Assembly (NCBI GenBank): GCA_030037755.1
Contig: JASHQD010000774.1
Location: 1 to 44,162, forward strand
Reading direction: 5' to 3'
Source: Terriglobia bacterium
Lineage (GTDB): Bacteria > Acidobacteriota > Terriglobia > UBA7540
DNA: 44,162 nucleotides
Positions 16,326-24,912 of the stretch are shown piece by piece. The translations under genes were made by a program, and so were the position numbers. The notes beneath the pieces were generated by a model. That model saw only the letters and a list, made by a program, of their open reading frames with translations. It ran no database searches and was not told the DNA's origin. Position 1 is the stretch's first letter. Every line of letters starts with the position of its first letter.

Positions 16326-16916
16326 TCAAGTGTTCTTCACAAACTTGAGCGCCGCGGAATTCATGCAATAGCGCAGGCCTGTCGGCGGCGGGCCGTCGTC
16401 GAAAACGTGGCCGAGATGCGCGTCGCACAGCCTGCACTTCACTTCCGTGCGCTCCATGCCCAGGCTCGAATCGGCTCCGGTCTCGATGTTTTCCTCGGCA
16501 ATCGGCGCCCAGAAACTCGGCCAACCGGTTCCGGAATCGAACTTGGTCTTCGAGTCGAACAGCGCGTTGTCGCAGCAGATGCAACGGAAGATTCCCTTGT
16601 CATGCAGATTCCAGTACTGCCCGGTGAACGCTATCTCGGTGCCGGCGCGACGGGTCACATTGAACTGCTGCGGCGTAAGCTGCTTCTGCCACTCGGCGTC
16701 CGTCTTTACGACCTTTTGCATCTTTACGGCTCCTTCGCGCTTGCCCGCGTCTGTGAACTGGACAATCTTAACCGGTTTCAGATCGCGGGAGCCGGCGTCC
16801 GCTTCCGCTGCGGACGTTCCGGCGGCGATCGCCCTCTTGCGTGCGAACCACACGGCCGCGCCTGCAACCGCGCCCAACGATGCCAGGAATTCGCGGCGCG
16901 TTCCGGAAATCTTCAT
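16326..16916 (-). CDS. msrB: Peptide-methionine (R)-S-oxide reductase, Tat-exported
   Basis: Repairs methionine-R-sulfoxide in proteins. The 196-residue product begins with a twin-arginine signal ([19 protein letters not shown]), so it acts outside the cytoplasm. The MsrB domain starts near residue 75 ([20 protein letters not shown]). It has zinc-binding CxxC pairs in [11 protein letters not shown] and [14 protein letters not shown] and the substrate motif SGTGWPSF. The catalytic Cys is in [11 protein letters not shown]. All key residues are present. The gene is transcribed divergently from the glycoside hydrolase at 17048. A thioredoxin-type partner would be needed in the periplasm; none is adjacent. 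Confidence 0.93.
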   Translation of the reverse strand: MKISGTRREFLASLGAVAGAAVWFARKRAIAAGTSAAEADAGSRDLKPVKIVQFTDAGKREGAVKMQKVVKTDAEWQKQLTPQQFNVTRRAGTEIAFTGQYWNLHDKGIFRCICCDNALFDSKTKFDSGTGWPSFWAPIAEENIETGADSSLGMERTEVKCRLCDAHLGHVFDDGPPPTGLRYCMNSAALKFVKNT

Positions 16917-16979
16917 GACCGACGCCCTCCCGAGGCGTCCATTGTATCAGATGCGGCGCGCCGGTCCGGCGCTACTCGC

Positions 16980-17002
16980 GAGCGGGCAGGATGCCCGCGC
17001 TC
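16980..17002. repeat. REP-like GC hairpin, copy 1
   Basis: GAGCGGGCA and TGCCCGCGCTC flank a GGA loop, forming a 9-bp stem with a 2-nt bulge. Read on the minus strand the core is GAGCGCGGGCATCCTGCCC, closely matching the second element at 20058-20112. It lies in the divergent spacer between msrB and the glycoside hydrolase, just upstream of a candidate promoter. Confidence 0.55.
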
Positions 17003-17006
17003 CAAA

Positions 17007-17015
17007 TGATATGAT
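17007..17015 (+). promoter_or_regulatory. Candidate extended -10 upstream of glycoside hydrolase
   Basis: TGATATGAT fits the extended -10 pattern TGnTATnAT and lies 33 bp before the ATG at 17048. No good -35 is visible, because the preceding bases belong to the REP-like hairpin. Similar words occur before the heptose adenylyltransferase and aceE genes. Confidence 0.35.
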
Positions 17016-17047
17016 CGCAGGCTCGTACGCTCCTTTGAGGTGACCGA

Positions 17048-18892
17048 ATGAATCGTCCGCTGCGCGTTCTTCTTGTATTGGCCGCCATTCTCGGATTTGT
17101 TCTGCCTTGCGCGACGGCGCAGCAGCCGAGCCGCGGAGCCGATCGGGATGCCGCGCCGGTTCCAACCGAGATCCCGCCGCGCCGCTCCTCGCAGATCCAC
17201 GACGGATTCGGCATCAACTCCGATCTTCCGCGCGACCCCTACCTGCCCTGGAACCGCTGGTGGTGGACTCGCATGTTTGACGCGGGCGTGAAATGGATCC
17301 GCATCGGCCAATATGAGAACAGCTCCGACCAGACGAGCTGGGACTGGATCGAACGCAAGCGCGGCGTGATGGAGGTCTCGCCGGAAGTGGACGACTACGT
17401 GGATTCGCTCGTCGACAACGGCGTCGAAATCCAGGTGCAGCTTCTGTACGGCAATCCGATGTACACCTCGCCCGCCGGCCGGAAGCCGGATTCGATCACT
17501 CCTGAGCCCGGCTCGTTTCACAATTCCGATCGCAGCCTCTACTCGGTTTTCTGGCCGCCCAAGACGCCGGAGCAGATCGAGGCTTTCACGCGTTACGTGA
17601 AGTTTATGGTGAGCCACTTTCGCGGACGCATTCGCTACTGGGCGCTGTGGAATGAGCAGGACATCGACTATTGGAATCCGGACCCGAGTCCGGAAGAGTA
17701 CGGCAGGCTGCTGAAGGCCTTCGTGCCGGCGGTGCACGAGACCGATCCCGAAGCCAAGGTGATCTACGGAGGACAAGCCTGGCCGCTCTCCCGCGACTTC
17801 ACCCGGCGCGCGCTCGCCACCTGTCAATGCGCGTCCGGAATCGACGTGTTCGCCTATCACATCTATCCCGACTACGGTCACAACCTGAATCCCGAGGCGG
17901 TTGACGACCGCGCCCACGCGGCTGGCGGCGGCAAAGTCGAGCGTGAATTGATCCGGCACACGCCCGGCGTGCGTCCGGACGCGCAATTCTGGTGCGACGA
18001 GTTCAACTCCATCCCGACCTGGACCAACATGGACGACTCGGTTCAGGTGAAATACATTCCGCGCCAACTGGTCTACAACTGGGCCGCTGGCGTAAAGACC
18101 TTTGTCTGGCTTCTTGCCTCGGGCACCGACGGCAACGAATACGACGACTTCGGCATGATCCACGGCTTGCGCTATCTGCCCGACGATTTCACGCCGCGGC
18201 CGGTTTACGCCGCTCTCGCGCACACCAATTGGCTCTTCTCGGATACGCGTCCGGACGATTCGATCAAGATTTCCAGTGCCGACTTTGAGGAGATCAGCAG
18301 GCGCGCCGGCGGTCAGGTGCTCACCTACGGATTCCGATCTCGCACCGGCAAGCCGATCGTCGCTTATTGGCTCGCCGTGCGAAGTCAGCCTGGCAATCAC
18401 TTCCCAACTTACACGGCCGATGTCCGCCTGTCAGCGACCGGCATCCGCCGTCCCGTTCTGATCGACGTGGACTCGGGCAGTGTCACCGCGCTCGCCTGGA
18501 AGGACGAATCCACGGGCGAACTTGGACCTGTGCCGGTGCGCGACAGCGTCATGGCGATTGCCGATGCGGACTACTTCGACTGGTCCACGCTGCCCGAAGC
18601 GCCGAGCTCGCTGATCGTGACCAACGAGGGCAACAGTTCGAGGCTGAGCTGGGAGCTGCATGGCGGCAATCCGACCAGCGTTGTCGTCGAGCGGCGTCTC
18701 GATAGCGAATCGGCCGGCTCGGGCGATGCTAACGGCACGGCTTCCTGGCAGAAGATCGCCACGCTTCAATCCGGAGCTTCGACTTATACCGATTCCGCGT
18801 TGCCGGACGGCGCTCGCGCGTCGTATCGTGTCAGGGCCTTGAACGCCAGCGGTGAATCGGCGTATTCCAACGTCGTTCGTTGGCCGCGATAA
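17048..18892 (+). CDS. Secreted clan-A glycoside hydrolase with C-terminal Fn3-like domain
   Basis: The 614-residue protein has a signal peptide ([19 protein letters not shown]). A TIM-barrel hydrolase of GH39/GH5-like (clan GH-A) type follows, with [11 protein letters not shown] near residue 80. The likely acid/base Glu is in [13 protein letters not shown] (about residue 202) and the likely nucleophile Glu is in FWCDEFNS (about residue 318). A beta-sandwich and an Fn3-like domain (about 515-614, ending [19 protein letters not shown]) close it. Substrate cannot be read from sequence. GAGGTGA precedes the ATG. It lies alone, divergent from msrB, so it is probably a monocistronic secreted polysaccharide-degrading enzyme. 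Confidence 0.8.
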   Translation: MNRPLRVLLVLAAILGFVLPCATAQQPSRGADRDAAPVPTEIPPRRSSQIHDGFGINSDLPRDPYLPWNRWWWTRMFDAGVKWIRIGQYENSSDQTSWDWIERKRGVMEVSPEVDDYVDSLVDNGVEIQVQLLYGNPMYTSPAGRKPDSITPEPGSFHNSDRSLYSVFWPPKTPEQIEAFTRYVKFMVSHFRGRIRYWALWNEQDIDYWNPDPSPEEYGRLLKAFVPAVHETDPEAKVIYGGQAWPLSRDFTRRALATCQCASGIDVFAYHIYPDYGHNLNPEAVDDRAHAAGGGKVERELIRHTPGVRPDAQFWCDEFNSIPTWTNMDDSVQVKYIPRQLVYNWAAGVKTFVWLLASGTDGNEYDDFGMIHGLRYLPDDFTPRPVYAALAHTNWLFSDTRPDDSIKISSADFEEISRRAGGQVLTYGFRSRTGKPIVAYWLAVRSQPGNHFPTYTADVRLSATGIRRPVLIDVDSGSVTALAWKDESTGELGPVPVRDSVMAIADADYFDWSTLPEAPSSLIVTNEGNSSRLSWELHGGNPTSVVVERRLDSESAGSGDANGTASWQKIATLQSGASTYTDSALPDGARASYRVRALNASGESAYSNVVRWPR

Positions 18893-19129
18893 AGTTAAAC
18901 TGTGCTGTCACGGTTGGCAGTGCCACAATTTCGGATCGTTCTCGCTGGTTGTCCCACGCTTGCTTCTTCAAGCGGCTATTGAGCGGCTGATGCGGATCAC
19001 CCGACTCCGCCGATATCGACACAGCGTCGTCGGTCAGCCATATCCCGATCAACTCCTCAAAAGCAGACCGCTGTGCTGGATTTTACGAAGAGGCCCTCCC
19101 CATATCTGGCGACCAACCTGCATCTTACA
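18893..19129 (+). other. Spacer with no recognisable gene
   Basis: The 237 bp after the glycoside hydrolase hold only open-frame shadows. A GTG-initiated frame at 19073 ([12 protein letters not shown]...) could be the displaced N-terminus of the DUF433 relic that follows in another frame. No terminator is obvious. Confidence 0.35.
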
Positions 19130-19357
19130 AGATTATCGTTGGATAGTTGCCGATCCCCGGCTTCTCGGCGGGAAGCTGGTGGTTCACGGCACGCGCCTTT
19201 CTGTGGCGCTGATTCTCGAGTGCCTGGCCAACGGCATGTCGCTCGAGCACATCGATGAGGCGTTCGATCGTGCTTTTCCTCACGAAGCCCTGCCTGGGGT
19301 CTTGAGGCTCGCGTCCGAGTTGACCGGTTCCTTCCATGTGGCTGCTTGGTACCAACA
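19130..19357 (+). pseudogene. Decayed DUF433 (antitoxin-like) gene
   Basis: Translation gives [20 protein letters not shown], then [40 protein letters not shown] and [11 protein letters not shown]. This is a full DUF433 domain, a helix-turn-helix family that includes VapB-type antitoxins. No start codon lies in frame nearby: the plausible GTG at 19073 is in another frame. The expected stop after HVAA is replaced by a TGG codon, so the frame reads on into the heptose adenylyltransferase gene. No PIN-like toxin partner follows. I read it as a frameshifted relic; a sequencing error could mimic this. Confidence 0.55.
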
Positions 19358-19490
19358 TGGACGTGTTGACCTTGAAGAGGGCTCTGCCTCACAAGAGCCT
19401 CGGAGGAGCAGTTCGAGAAGCGACGCCTTCCGCGGTTCGCGCGCCATCCCCGCACCCATGCAGGAACGACTCAGCGAAGAAGTACAGCTC

Positions 19491-19499
19491 TGCTATCAT
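19491..19499 (+). promoter_or_regulatory. Candidate extended -10 before heptose adenylyltransferase
   Basis: TGCTATCAT fits TGnTATnAT and is followed by CGAGG. It lies only 6 bp from the ATG at 19506, so either the message is nearly leaderless or translation starts further downstream. The same nine bases occur upstream of aceE (35321-35329). Confidence 0.35.
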
Positions 19500-19505
19500 C
19501 GAGGT

Positions 19506-20030
19506 ATGCAGGTCGGCAGCGCTCAAAGCACAGGTCGCCGCCGTAAGGTCCTGTCTCTCGATGAAGCCGTGGACCGCGTCCACGAGCTCAAGCGCCAGGG
19601 CGAGCGCGTGGTGTTCACTAACGGCTGCTTTGACCTGATCCATCCCGGACACACACGGTACCTCGAAGCCGCTCGCGCTCTCGGGGACGTGCTGGTGGTG
19701 GCGGTGAACAGCGACCGGACGGTGCGTCTGCTGAAGGGTCCCGGCCGGCCCGTGATCCCCGAGGCCGAGCGTATGGAGATGCTGGCGGCGTTGCGCGCCG
19801 TCGATTACGTCACGGTGTTCGACGATCCTACGCCGCGCGAAGTGATCGCCCGAATGCTGCCGCAAATTCTGGTGAAGGGCGCGGACTGGGGTCCGAACGC
19901 GATTGTTGGACGCGAAGAGGTTGAGGCGGCGGGCGGCGAAGTGGTTTCCATGCCCGTAGCCGAGGGCTTCTCGACCTCGGCGATCATCGAGAAAGTGAGA
20001 ACAGGGCAGCAGTCGACAGTCGACAGTTGA
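19506..20030 (+). CDS. rfaE2: D-glycero-beta-D-manno-heptose 1-phosphate adenylyltransferase
   Basis: Transfers AMP to heptose-1-phosphate to make ADP-heptose for lipopolysaccharide core synthesis. The 174-residue product is a nucleotidyltransferase. [20 protein letters not shown] contains the HxGH motif, and [19 protein letters not shown] and the C-terminal [11 protein letters not shown] follow. It is the stand-alone second domain of HldE; no kinase domain is attached or adjacent. ATG at 19506 is chosen because family similarity starts soon after; the frame is open upstream through the DUF433 relic. Its last residues (STVDS) are encoded by a heptamer repeat. Confidence 0.88.
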   Translation: MQVGSAQSTGRRRKVLSLDEAVDRVHELKRQGERVVFTNGCFDLIHPGHTRYLEAARALGDVLVVAVNSDRTVRLLKGPGRPVIPEAERMEMLAALRAVDYVTVFDDPTPREVIARMLPQILVKGADWGPNAIVGREEVEAAGGEVVSMPVAEGFSTSAIIEKVRTGQQSTVDS

Positions 20031-20031
20031 C
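20011..20031. repeat. Heptamer tract E3
   Basis: Three contiguous units AGTCGAC, AGTCGAC, AGTTGAC. They overlap the end of the heptose adenylyltransferase gene (stop at 20028-20030) and so encode its C-terminal residues. The first two units are self-complementary around GTCGAC. This is the shortest clear member of the family. Confidence 0.65.
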
Positions 20032-20057
20032 AGCCGGCGACCTACGAGTCCCGGTGT

Positions 20058-20112
20058 GTAGCGTGCGTGCCTGTCCCAGGCGCTCCGGGCGAGGGCGAGA
20101 CGCCCGCGCTAC
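20058..20112. repeat. REP-like three-way-junction element, copy 2
   Basis: GTAGCG (20058-20063) pairs with CGCTAC (20107-20112) as a closing stem. Inside it are two perfect hairpins, GCCTG-TCC-CAGGC (20069-20081) and GGGCG-AGA-CGCCC (20093-20105). The minus-strand core GTAGCGCGGGCGTCTCGCCC is a close relative of copy 1 at 16980-17002. It lies in the spacer between rfaE2 and mfd, 25 bp before the mfd start. Confidence 0.65.
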
Positions 20113-20137
20113 AGCGATTCGCGGTAGCCAGCAGATC

Positions 20138-23100
20138 ATGTCTGTCATTGAAACCCAAATCGAAGCTGCGCCATCAGCGCGAGATACCTTGCGCGCGAGG
20201 TTTGCTCCTCTTGTCGAGCATCCGGCGATCCGCGCGGCGCGCGAGGCCGTAGCCGCGACCAAAGGCGAGCTGACGATCTCCGGCATCGTGCCCGTGGCCA
20301 AGGGCTTCGTCCTGGGGGCAGTTGCTCTGGATGCGAAGCGGCCCCTACTGGTCCTTACGCGCGACAACGAATCGGCGGACCGGCTTGCCCGCGCCGCGGC
20401 GACTTTTCTGAGCTGGCTGGGTGGCAAGCCCGGAACCATCGCGGCGCTCCCGGCGTTTGACTGCTCGCCTTATCAGGGACGGTCGCCCCACCCCGAGATT
20501 CTGGAGCAGCGAGCTCTGGCCCTGTGGAACATCGCTCGCGGACGCACGCGCGTGGTGGTCGCGCCTTTAGCCGTGGCTCTCGGGCGGCTTTCCGATGCCT
20601 CCTACTACCGTTCCCTTGCGCTCGAACTCAAGGCCGGCGATGAAGTTAGCCTTGCGGATTTCGCCGAGCACCTGGTGGGCATTGGTTACGAATCGACGGA
20701 GCCTGTCGCGGCGCCCGGTCAGTTCTCGGTCCGCGGCGGCATTGTGGACGTCTTTCCGCCGGAATCCGAGTGGCCGGTTCGGATCGAGTTCTTCGGAGAT
20801 GAAATCGAGTCGCTGCGCGAATTTGACGCGAGCAGCCAACGGTCGCGTCGGGCCATTACGTCCGCTCTCATCCTGCCGTTGTGCGAAGTGAAGCGTTCGC
20901 CCGGCTTATTTCAGATTCTGATTCGGAAGCTCGCAGCGCGCGAGGAGTCCGCAGGCGAACCGGCATGGGCTGCTGAGTATTCCGTGCCCTTTCCGGGATG
21001 GGAATTCTTCGCTTCACTGGCGGAGCCACGTCCGAACACTTTGGCTGCCCTGCTGGCGCAATCCAACGAAGGCGGCGACCCGCGACACAGCGGGACGTCG
21101 ATTCCGGCCGTGGTCTGGGATGAGCCTCTCGACCGCGAGCGCGATTTGATCGCGCTCGAGCAAGACTGGGCCGCGGGTTTCGATAGCGTTCGCGATATGA
21201 GCCCGCCGCGCCCTCGTCCGGAGGACGTCTTCCTGACTGAGCCTGAGTTCAGGGCTTCGGGTGATTCCGGCCCGCGGCTCGGACTGAAAGAGCTGGGGGT
21301 CGGGTTCATCCCGGCGCTCTCTGACACGGGTCCAGACGGTGACTCAGAAGTGCAAGCTGCACCGGCGGAGCCTGCGGCGGACGTCGAGCACAACGGCGAT
21401 GCTCCGCCAGGAAGTCTCTCTGGGCAAAGCACGGAGGTCCAGCTCAATTCACAGCCCGCGCCGCGCTATCAGGGCTCGCTCAAAGCCTGGACGGACGACG
21501 TGCGAAACCGCGTCAATGCCGGCGAGAGCGCGATCCTGGCGCTAGCGGCGTCGGGCAGAGCAGAGCGCCTGCACGAGATTCTGGGCGACTACAAGGTGCC
21601 CTATGCGGACGCCACCGGCCGGTTGGGCGCCTCCGCTCCGCTCAGCGAAGCCCAAAGCTCCGAAGGCAGGCTGCCCCTGCTCATCGCGCGCGGGGATGTC
21701 GATGAAGGCGTCTACTTTCCGGACCTGAAACTGCTGATTGAGAGCGAGAGCGACGTTTTCGGCGGATTCGATTGGGGACGCCCGGGCCGCCGCGACAAGT
21801 CGAGCGTCATCTCGACTTTCATTTCCGACCTGAGCGACCTGAAGGTGGGCGATTACGTGGTGCACGTCGACCACGGGATCGCGGTCTATCAAGGCCTGCG
21901 CCAGCTCGAGGTGGAAGGCAAGTCGCGCGATTTCATGCTGCTGACTTACCAGGACGACGCCAAGCTCTACGTCCCTCTGGAGCGGCTTGACCTAGTGGAG
22001 AAATACCGTTCCGGCGGCGACGGCGTAAAACCCACGCTCGATCGCCTGGGCGGCGTGACGTGGGAGCGCACCAAGACGCGCGTCAAGAAGGCGCTGCGCG
22101 ACATGGCTCAGGAGTTGCTTCAGCTCTATGCGCAGCGCAAGACCAGCGGCGGAGTCGCCTATAGCCCCGATACCCCCTGGCAGAAGGAATTCGAGGAGGC
22201 ATTCGAGTTTGAGGAGACGCCGGACCAGTTGCGCGCCCTGGTCGAAATCAAGCGCGACCTCGAAACGGCCGAGCCGATGGACCGCCTGCTGTGCGGCGAC
22301 GTGGGCTACGGCAAGACCGAGCTTGCGATGCGCGCGGCGTTCAAGGTCTTGCAGGACGGCCGCCAGGTGGCCGTGCTGACGCCCACAACGGTGCTGGCCT
22401 TCCAGCACACCAGCACCTTCCGCAAGCGCATGGCTTCGTTCCCTGTCCGCATCGAGATGCTGAGCCGTTTCCGGGCGCCCTCGGAGCAGAAGTCGGTAGT
22501 GGCTGAGGTGCAGGCCGGCAAAGTGGACATCGTGATCGGCACGCATCGCCTGCTTTCGAAAGACGTGGCATTTCATAATCTCGGACTGCTGATTGTGGAC
22601 GAAGAGCAGCGCTTCGGTGTGGCCGCCAAGGAGAAGCTCAAAAAACTGCGCGCCAATGTGGACGTCCTGACCATGAGCGCGACGCCGATTCCGCGCACGC
22701 TGCACATGTCGCTGGGCGGATTGCGCGACCTGTCGGTGATCGAGACGCCTCCGCGCGGGCGGCTGGCGATCCAGACCACGGTGGCGCCCTTCAATGACGC
22801 CGTGGTGCAGTCGGCGATCCTGCAGGAGATGTCGCGCGAAGGGCAGGTCTACTTTGTGCACAATCGCGTGGAGTCGATCTTTGCCATCGCGGCCCTGATC
22901 CAGCGCCTGGTGCCCACCGCGCGTATCGGCGTCGGGCATGGGCAGATGGGCGAAAAAGAGCTCGAGCGCGTGATGCTGAAGTTCATCGAATACGGCTACG
23001 ACGTGTTCGTTTCGACCACGATCGTCGAGAACGGCCTCGACATCCCGCGCGCCAACACGCTGATTGTGAATCATGCCGAGCGCTTCGGCCTTGCCGATCT

Positions 23101-23833
23101 CTACCAGTTGCGCGGTCGCGTGGGACGCTCTGACCGCCGCGCCTACGCCTATCTGCTGATTCCGGCCGAGGATTCGCTCACGCCGATCGCCCGGCGGCGG
23201 CTGGCGGCGCTCAAGGAGTTTTCCGATCTCGGCGCCGGATTCCGCCTGGCCGCGCTCGATCTGGAACTGCGCGGTGCCGGGAACGTTCTCGGCGCCGAAC
23301 AGTCGGGTCATCTTAATGCGATCGGGCTCGATCTCTATCTGAAGATGCTGGAGCAGACCGTGGAGGAACTGAAGGGCAATGCTCCGGCGCCCGAGGTGCA
23401 CACCACTCTCAACCTCGGATTGGACATCAAGATTCCCGACAGCTACATTGCCGACGAGATGCAGCGGCTGCGCATGTACAAGCGCATTTCGGGCCTGGCC
23501 AACGAAGCCGAGCGCGCGGACCTGGAGGCGGAACTGGCAGATCGTTACGGCCTCCTGCCTGCGCCGGTGACGACCCTGCTGGGCTACGCGGTGCTCAAGT
23601 CCGCAGCCGAGCAACTGCGGGTGCAATCGATCGAGCGCAAGGGCGACGAAGTATGGATTCGCTTTCATACCTTGTCGCCGGTCGATACGGACAAGTTGCG
23701 GCAGTTCATGCGCCGGCATCGCGAGGCGGTGCTGCGTCCGGACGGCTCGCTCAAGTTCCACGCGCGCGCCCAGGACTCGGCGCTGCTGGCGGAGTTGGAC
23801 GCAACCTTGCATGAGCTTCGCGCTTCGAACTAG
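20138..23833 (+). CDS. mfd: Transcription-repair coupling factor Mfd
   Basis: DNA translocase that removes stalled RNA polymerase at lesions and recruits UvrA. The 1,231-residue product has the UvrB-homology module (GTIAALPAFDCSPYQGRSPHPE, FSVRGGIVDVFPPESEWPVRIEF) and the RNA-polymerase interaction domain (VGDYVVHVDHGIAVYQGL). The RecG-like helicase follows with Walker A GDVGYGKTE (about 719-727), DEEQRFGV (about 821) and TATTIVENGLDIP-like VSTTIVENGLDIPRAN. The C-terminal TRCF domain closes it. It is longer than typical Mfd (about 1,150) because of a low-complexity Pro/Asp/Ala insert at about 355-440. The ATG at 20138 has only a weak Shine-Dalgarno. Confidence 0.95.
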   Translation: MSVIETQIEAAPSARDTLRARFAPLVEHPAIRAAREAVAATKGELTISGIVPVAKGFVLGAVALDAKRPLLVLTRDNESADRLARAAATFLSWLGGKPGTIAALPAFDCSPYQGRSPHPEILEQRALALWNIARGRTRVVVAPLAVALGRLSDASYYRSLALELKAGDEVSLADFAEHLVGIGYESTEPVAAPGQFSVRGGIVDVFPPESEWPVRIEFFGDEIESLREFDASSQRSRRAITSALILPLCEVKRSPGLFQILIRKLAAREESAGEPAWAAEYSVPFPGWEFFASLAEPRPNTLAALLAQSNEGGDPRHSGTSIPAVVWDEPLDRERDLIALEQDWAAGFDSVRDMSPPRPRPEDVFLTEPEFRASGDSGPRLGLKELGVGFIPALSDTGPDGDSEVQAAPAEPAADVEHNGDAPPGSLSGQSTEVQLNSQPAPRYQGSLKAWTDDVRNRVNAGESAILALAASGRAERLHEILGDYKVPYADATGRLGASAPLSEAQSSEGRLPLLIARGDVDEGVYFPDLKLLIESESDVFGGFDWGRPGRRDKSSVISTFISDLSDLKVGDYVVHVDHGIAVYQGLRQLEVEGKSRDFMLLTYQDDAKLYVPLERLDLVEKYRSGGDGVKPTLDRLGGVTWERTKTRVKKALRDMAQELLQLYAQRKTSGGVAYSPDTPWQKEFEEAFEFEETPDQLRALVEIKRDLETAEPMDRLLCGDVGYGKTELAMRAAFKVLQDGRQVAVLTPTTVLAFQHTSTFRKRMASFPVRIEMLSRFRAPSEQKSVVAEVQAGKVDIVIGTHRLLSKDVAFHNLGLLIVDEEQRFGVAAKEKLKKLRANVDVLTMSATPIPRTLHMSLGGLRDLSVIETPPRGRLAIQTTVAPFNDAVVQSAILQEMSREGQVYFVHNRVESIFAIAALIQRLVPTARIGVGHGQMGEKELERVMLKFIEYGYDVFVSTTIVENGLDIPRANTLIVNHAERFGLADLYQLRGRVGRSDRRAYAYLLIPAEDSLTPIARRRLAALKEFSDLGAGFRLAALDLELRGAGNVLGAEQSGHLNAIGLDLYLKMLEQTVEELKGNAPAPEVHTTLNLGLDIKIPDSYIADEMQRLRMYKRISGLANEAERADLEAELADRYGLLPAPVTTLLGYAVLKSAAEQLRVQSIERKGDEVWIRFHTLSPVDTDKLRQFMRRHREAVLRPDGSLKFHARAQDSALLAELDATLHELRASN

Positions 23834-23883
23834 AATCAGAACGAAGCGGCCCGGGGCCGCAGTCAGCGAAGGAAGATCTGAAA

Positions 23884-24912
23884 ATGAGAAAACCAGCCGC
23901 GTCATTCGCCGCCATCCTTGCCGGGATTATGCTCGGATCAATGCCCGCGCCCGCCGCACCCAAGATCATCAACCGCGTCATCTGTCGCGTGAATAATGAA
24001 ATCATCACGCAGATGCAGTTCGAGCGCGAGCAGCAGAAACTGCGGACAGACCTCGGCGAAAAGTACTCCGGCGCCGAGCTCGAGACCCGCGTGCGCCAGC
24101 AGAGCGCGGACCTGTTACGCTCGATGATCGACGAGGATCTGCTGGTTCAAAAAGCCAAAGACGAGAACATCAACGTCGAGACCGACATCATCAAGCAACT
24201 CGATCAGATTCGCCAGGCCAACCACCTCGACAGCCTGCAGGACCTGGAAAAAGAAGTCGAAAAACAAGGCATGGTCTGGGAAGACTTTCAGGACCGCATC
24301 CGGCGGCAGATTCTGGTGCAGCAGGTGATCGAGCGCGAGGTCGGCTCGCGCATCACCATAACCCGCGAAGACTGCCGCAAGTACTTCGACGCGCATCGCG
24401 AGGAGTTCAATTCTCCCGCCGGCAAACGCCTGGGCGAGATTCTTGTCGGCATGAATGACAAGCGTCCGCAGGCCGACGCGGAAAAGCGCGCCCAGGATGC
24501 GATCGCGGAGCTGAAGGGCGGCGCGAAATGGGAAGACGTGGTGAAGAAATACTCGGACGATACAGAAAACGGCACGATGGGCGACATTGGATTCGTCAAA
24601 GAGGGCACGATGGCGCCGGTTGTGGCCGATGCGATCGCCAAGCTGGATGTGAACGACTACTCGGATGTCATCAGGGTCAGTTCCGGGTATCTGATCCTGC
24701 GGGTGCTCGAAGTGCGCAGCGCCGGCACGCCGAAGTTCGAAGAGGTCGAGCAGCACATCAACGAGGAGCTTTACAACCAGCAGATGCAGGGTGCGATGCG
24801 CAAGTACCTGAGCGAGCTGCGGACGCAGAGTTACATCCAGCTTGCTCCCGGCTACATCGATACCGGCGCGGTGAAGGGCGAGTCCGTCTCGCCTGTGGAC
24901 ATTGATGAATGA
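23884..24912 (+). CDS. SurA-like periplasmic peptidyl-prolyl isomerase
   Basis: Probable outer-membrane-protein chaperone. The 342-residue protein has a signal peptide (AASFAAILAGIMLGSMPAPAAP). A SurA N-terminal domain follows (IINRVICRVNNEIITQMQFE, LLRSMIDEDLLVQKAKDENI, FQDRIRRQILVQQVIEREVG). One parvulin domain occupies about 180-285 (RLGEILVG, WEDVVKKYSDDTENGTMGDIGFVKEGTM, YSDVIRVSSGYLILRVLE). E. coli SurA has two parvulin domains, so this is the single-domain form. GAAGGAAG precedes the ATG. Its stop overlaps the next start (ATGA), showing translational coupling. Confidence 0.88.
   Translation: MRKPAASFAAILAGIMLGSMPAPAAPKIINRVICRVNNEIITQMQFEREQQKLRTDLGEKYSGAELETRVRQQSADLLRSMIDEDLLVQKAKDENINVETDIIKQLDQIRQANHLDSLQDLEKEVEKQGMVWEDFQDRIRRQILVQQVIEREVGSRITITREDCRKYFDAHREEFNSPAGKRLGEILVGMNDKRPQADAEKRAQDAIAELKGGAKWEDVVKKYSDDTENGTMGDIGFVKEGTMAPVVADAIAKLDVNDYSDVIRVSSGYLILRVLEVRSAGTPKFEEVEQHINEELYNQQMQGAMRKYLSELRTQSYIQLAPGYIDTGAVKGESVSPVDIDE

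Noticed and set aside
16913-18400. 495-codon minus-strand open frame
   Set aside because: Lies opposite the glycoside hydrolase, whose signal peptide and catalytic glutamates are clear; the antisense product has no recognisable features.
18852-20030. Single 392-residue DUF433-adenylyltransferase fusion protein
   Set aside because: The N-terminal part lacks a start codon and reads past the normal DUF433 end; the adenylyltransferase has its own start at 19506.
21992-23905. 637-codon minus-strand open frame
   Set aside because: Fully antisense to the helicase half of mfd and low in family-like sequence.
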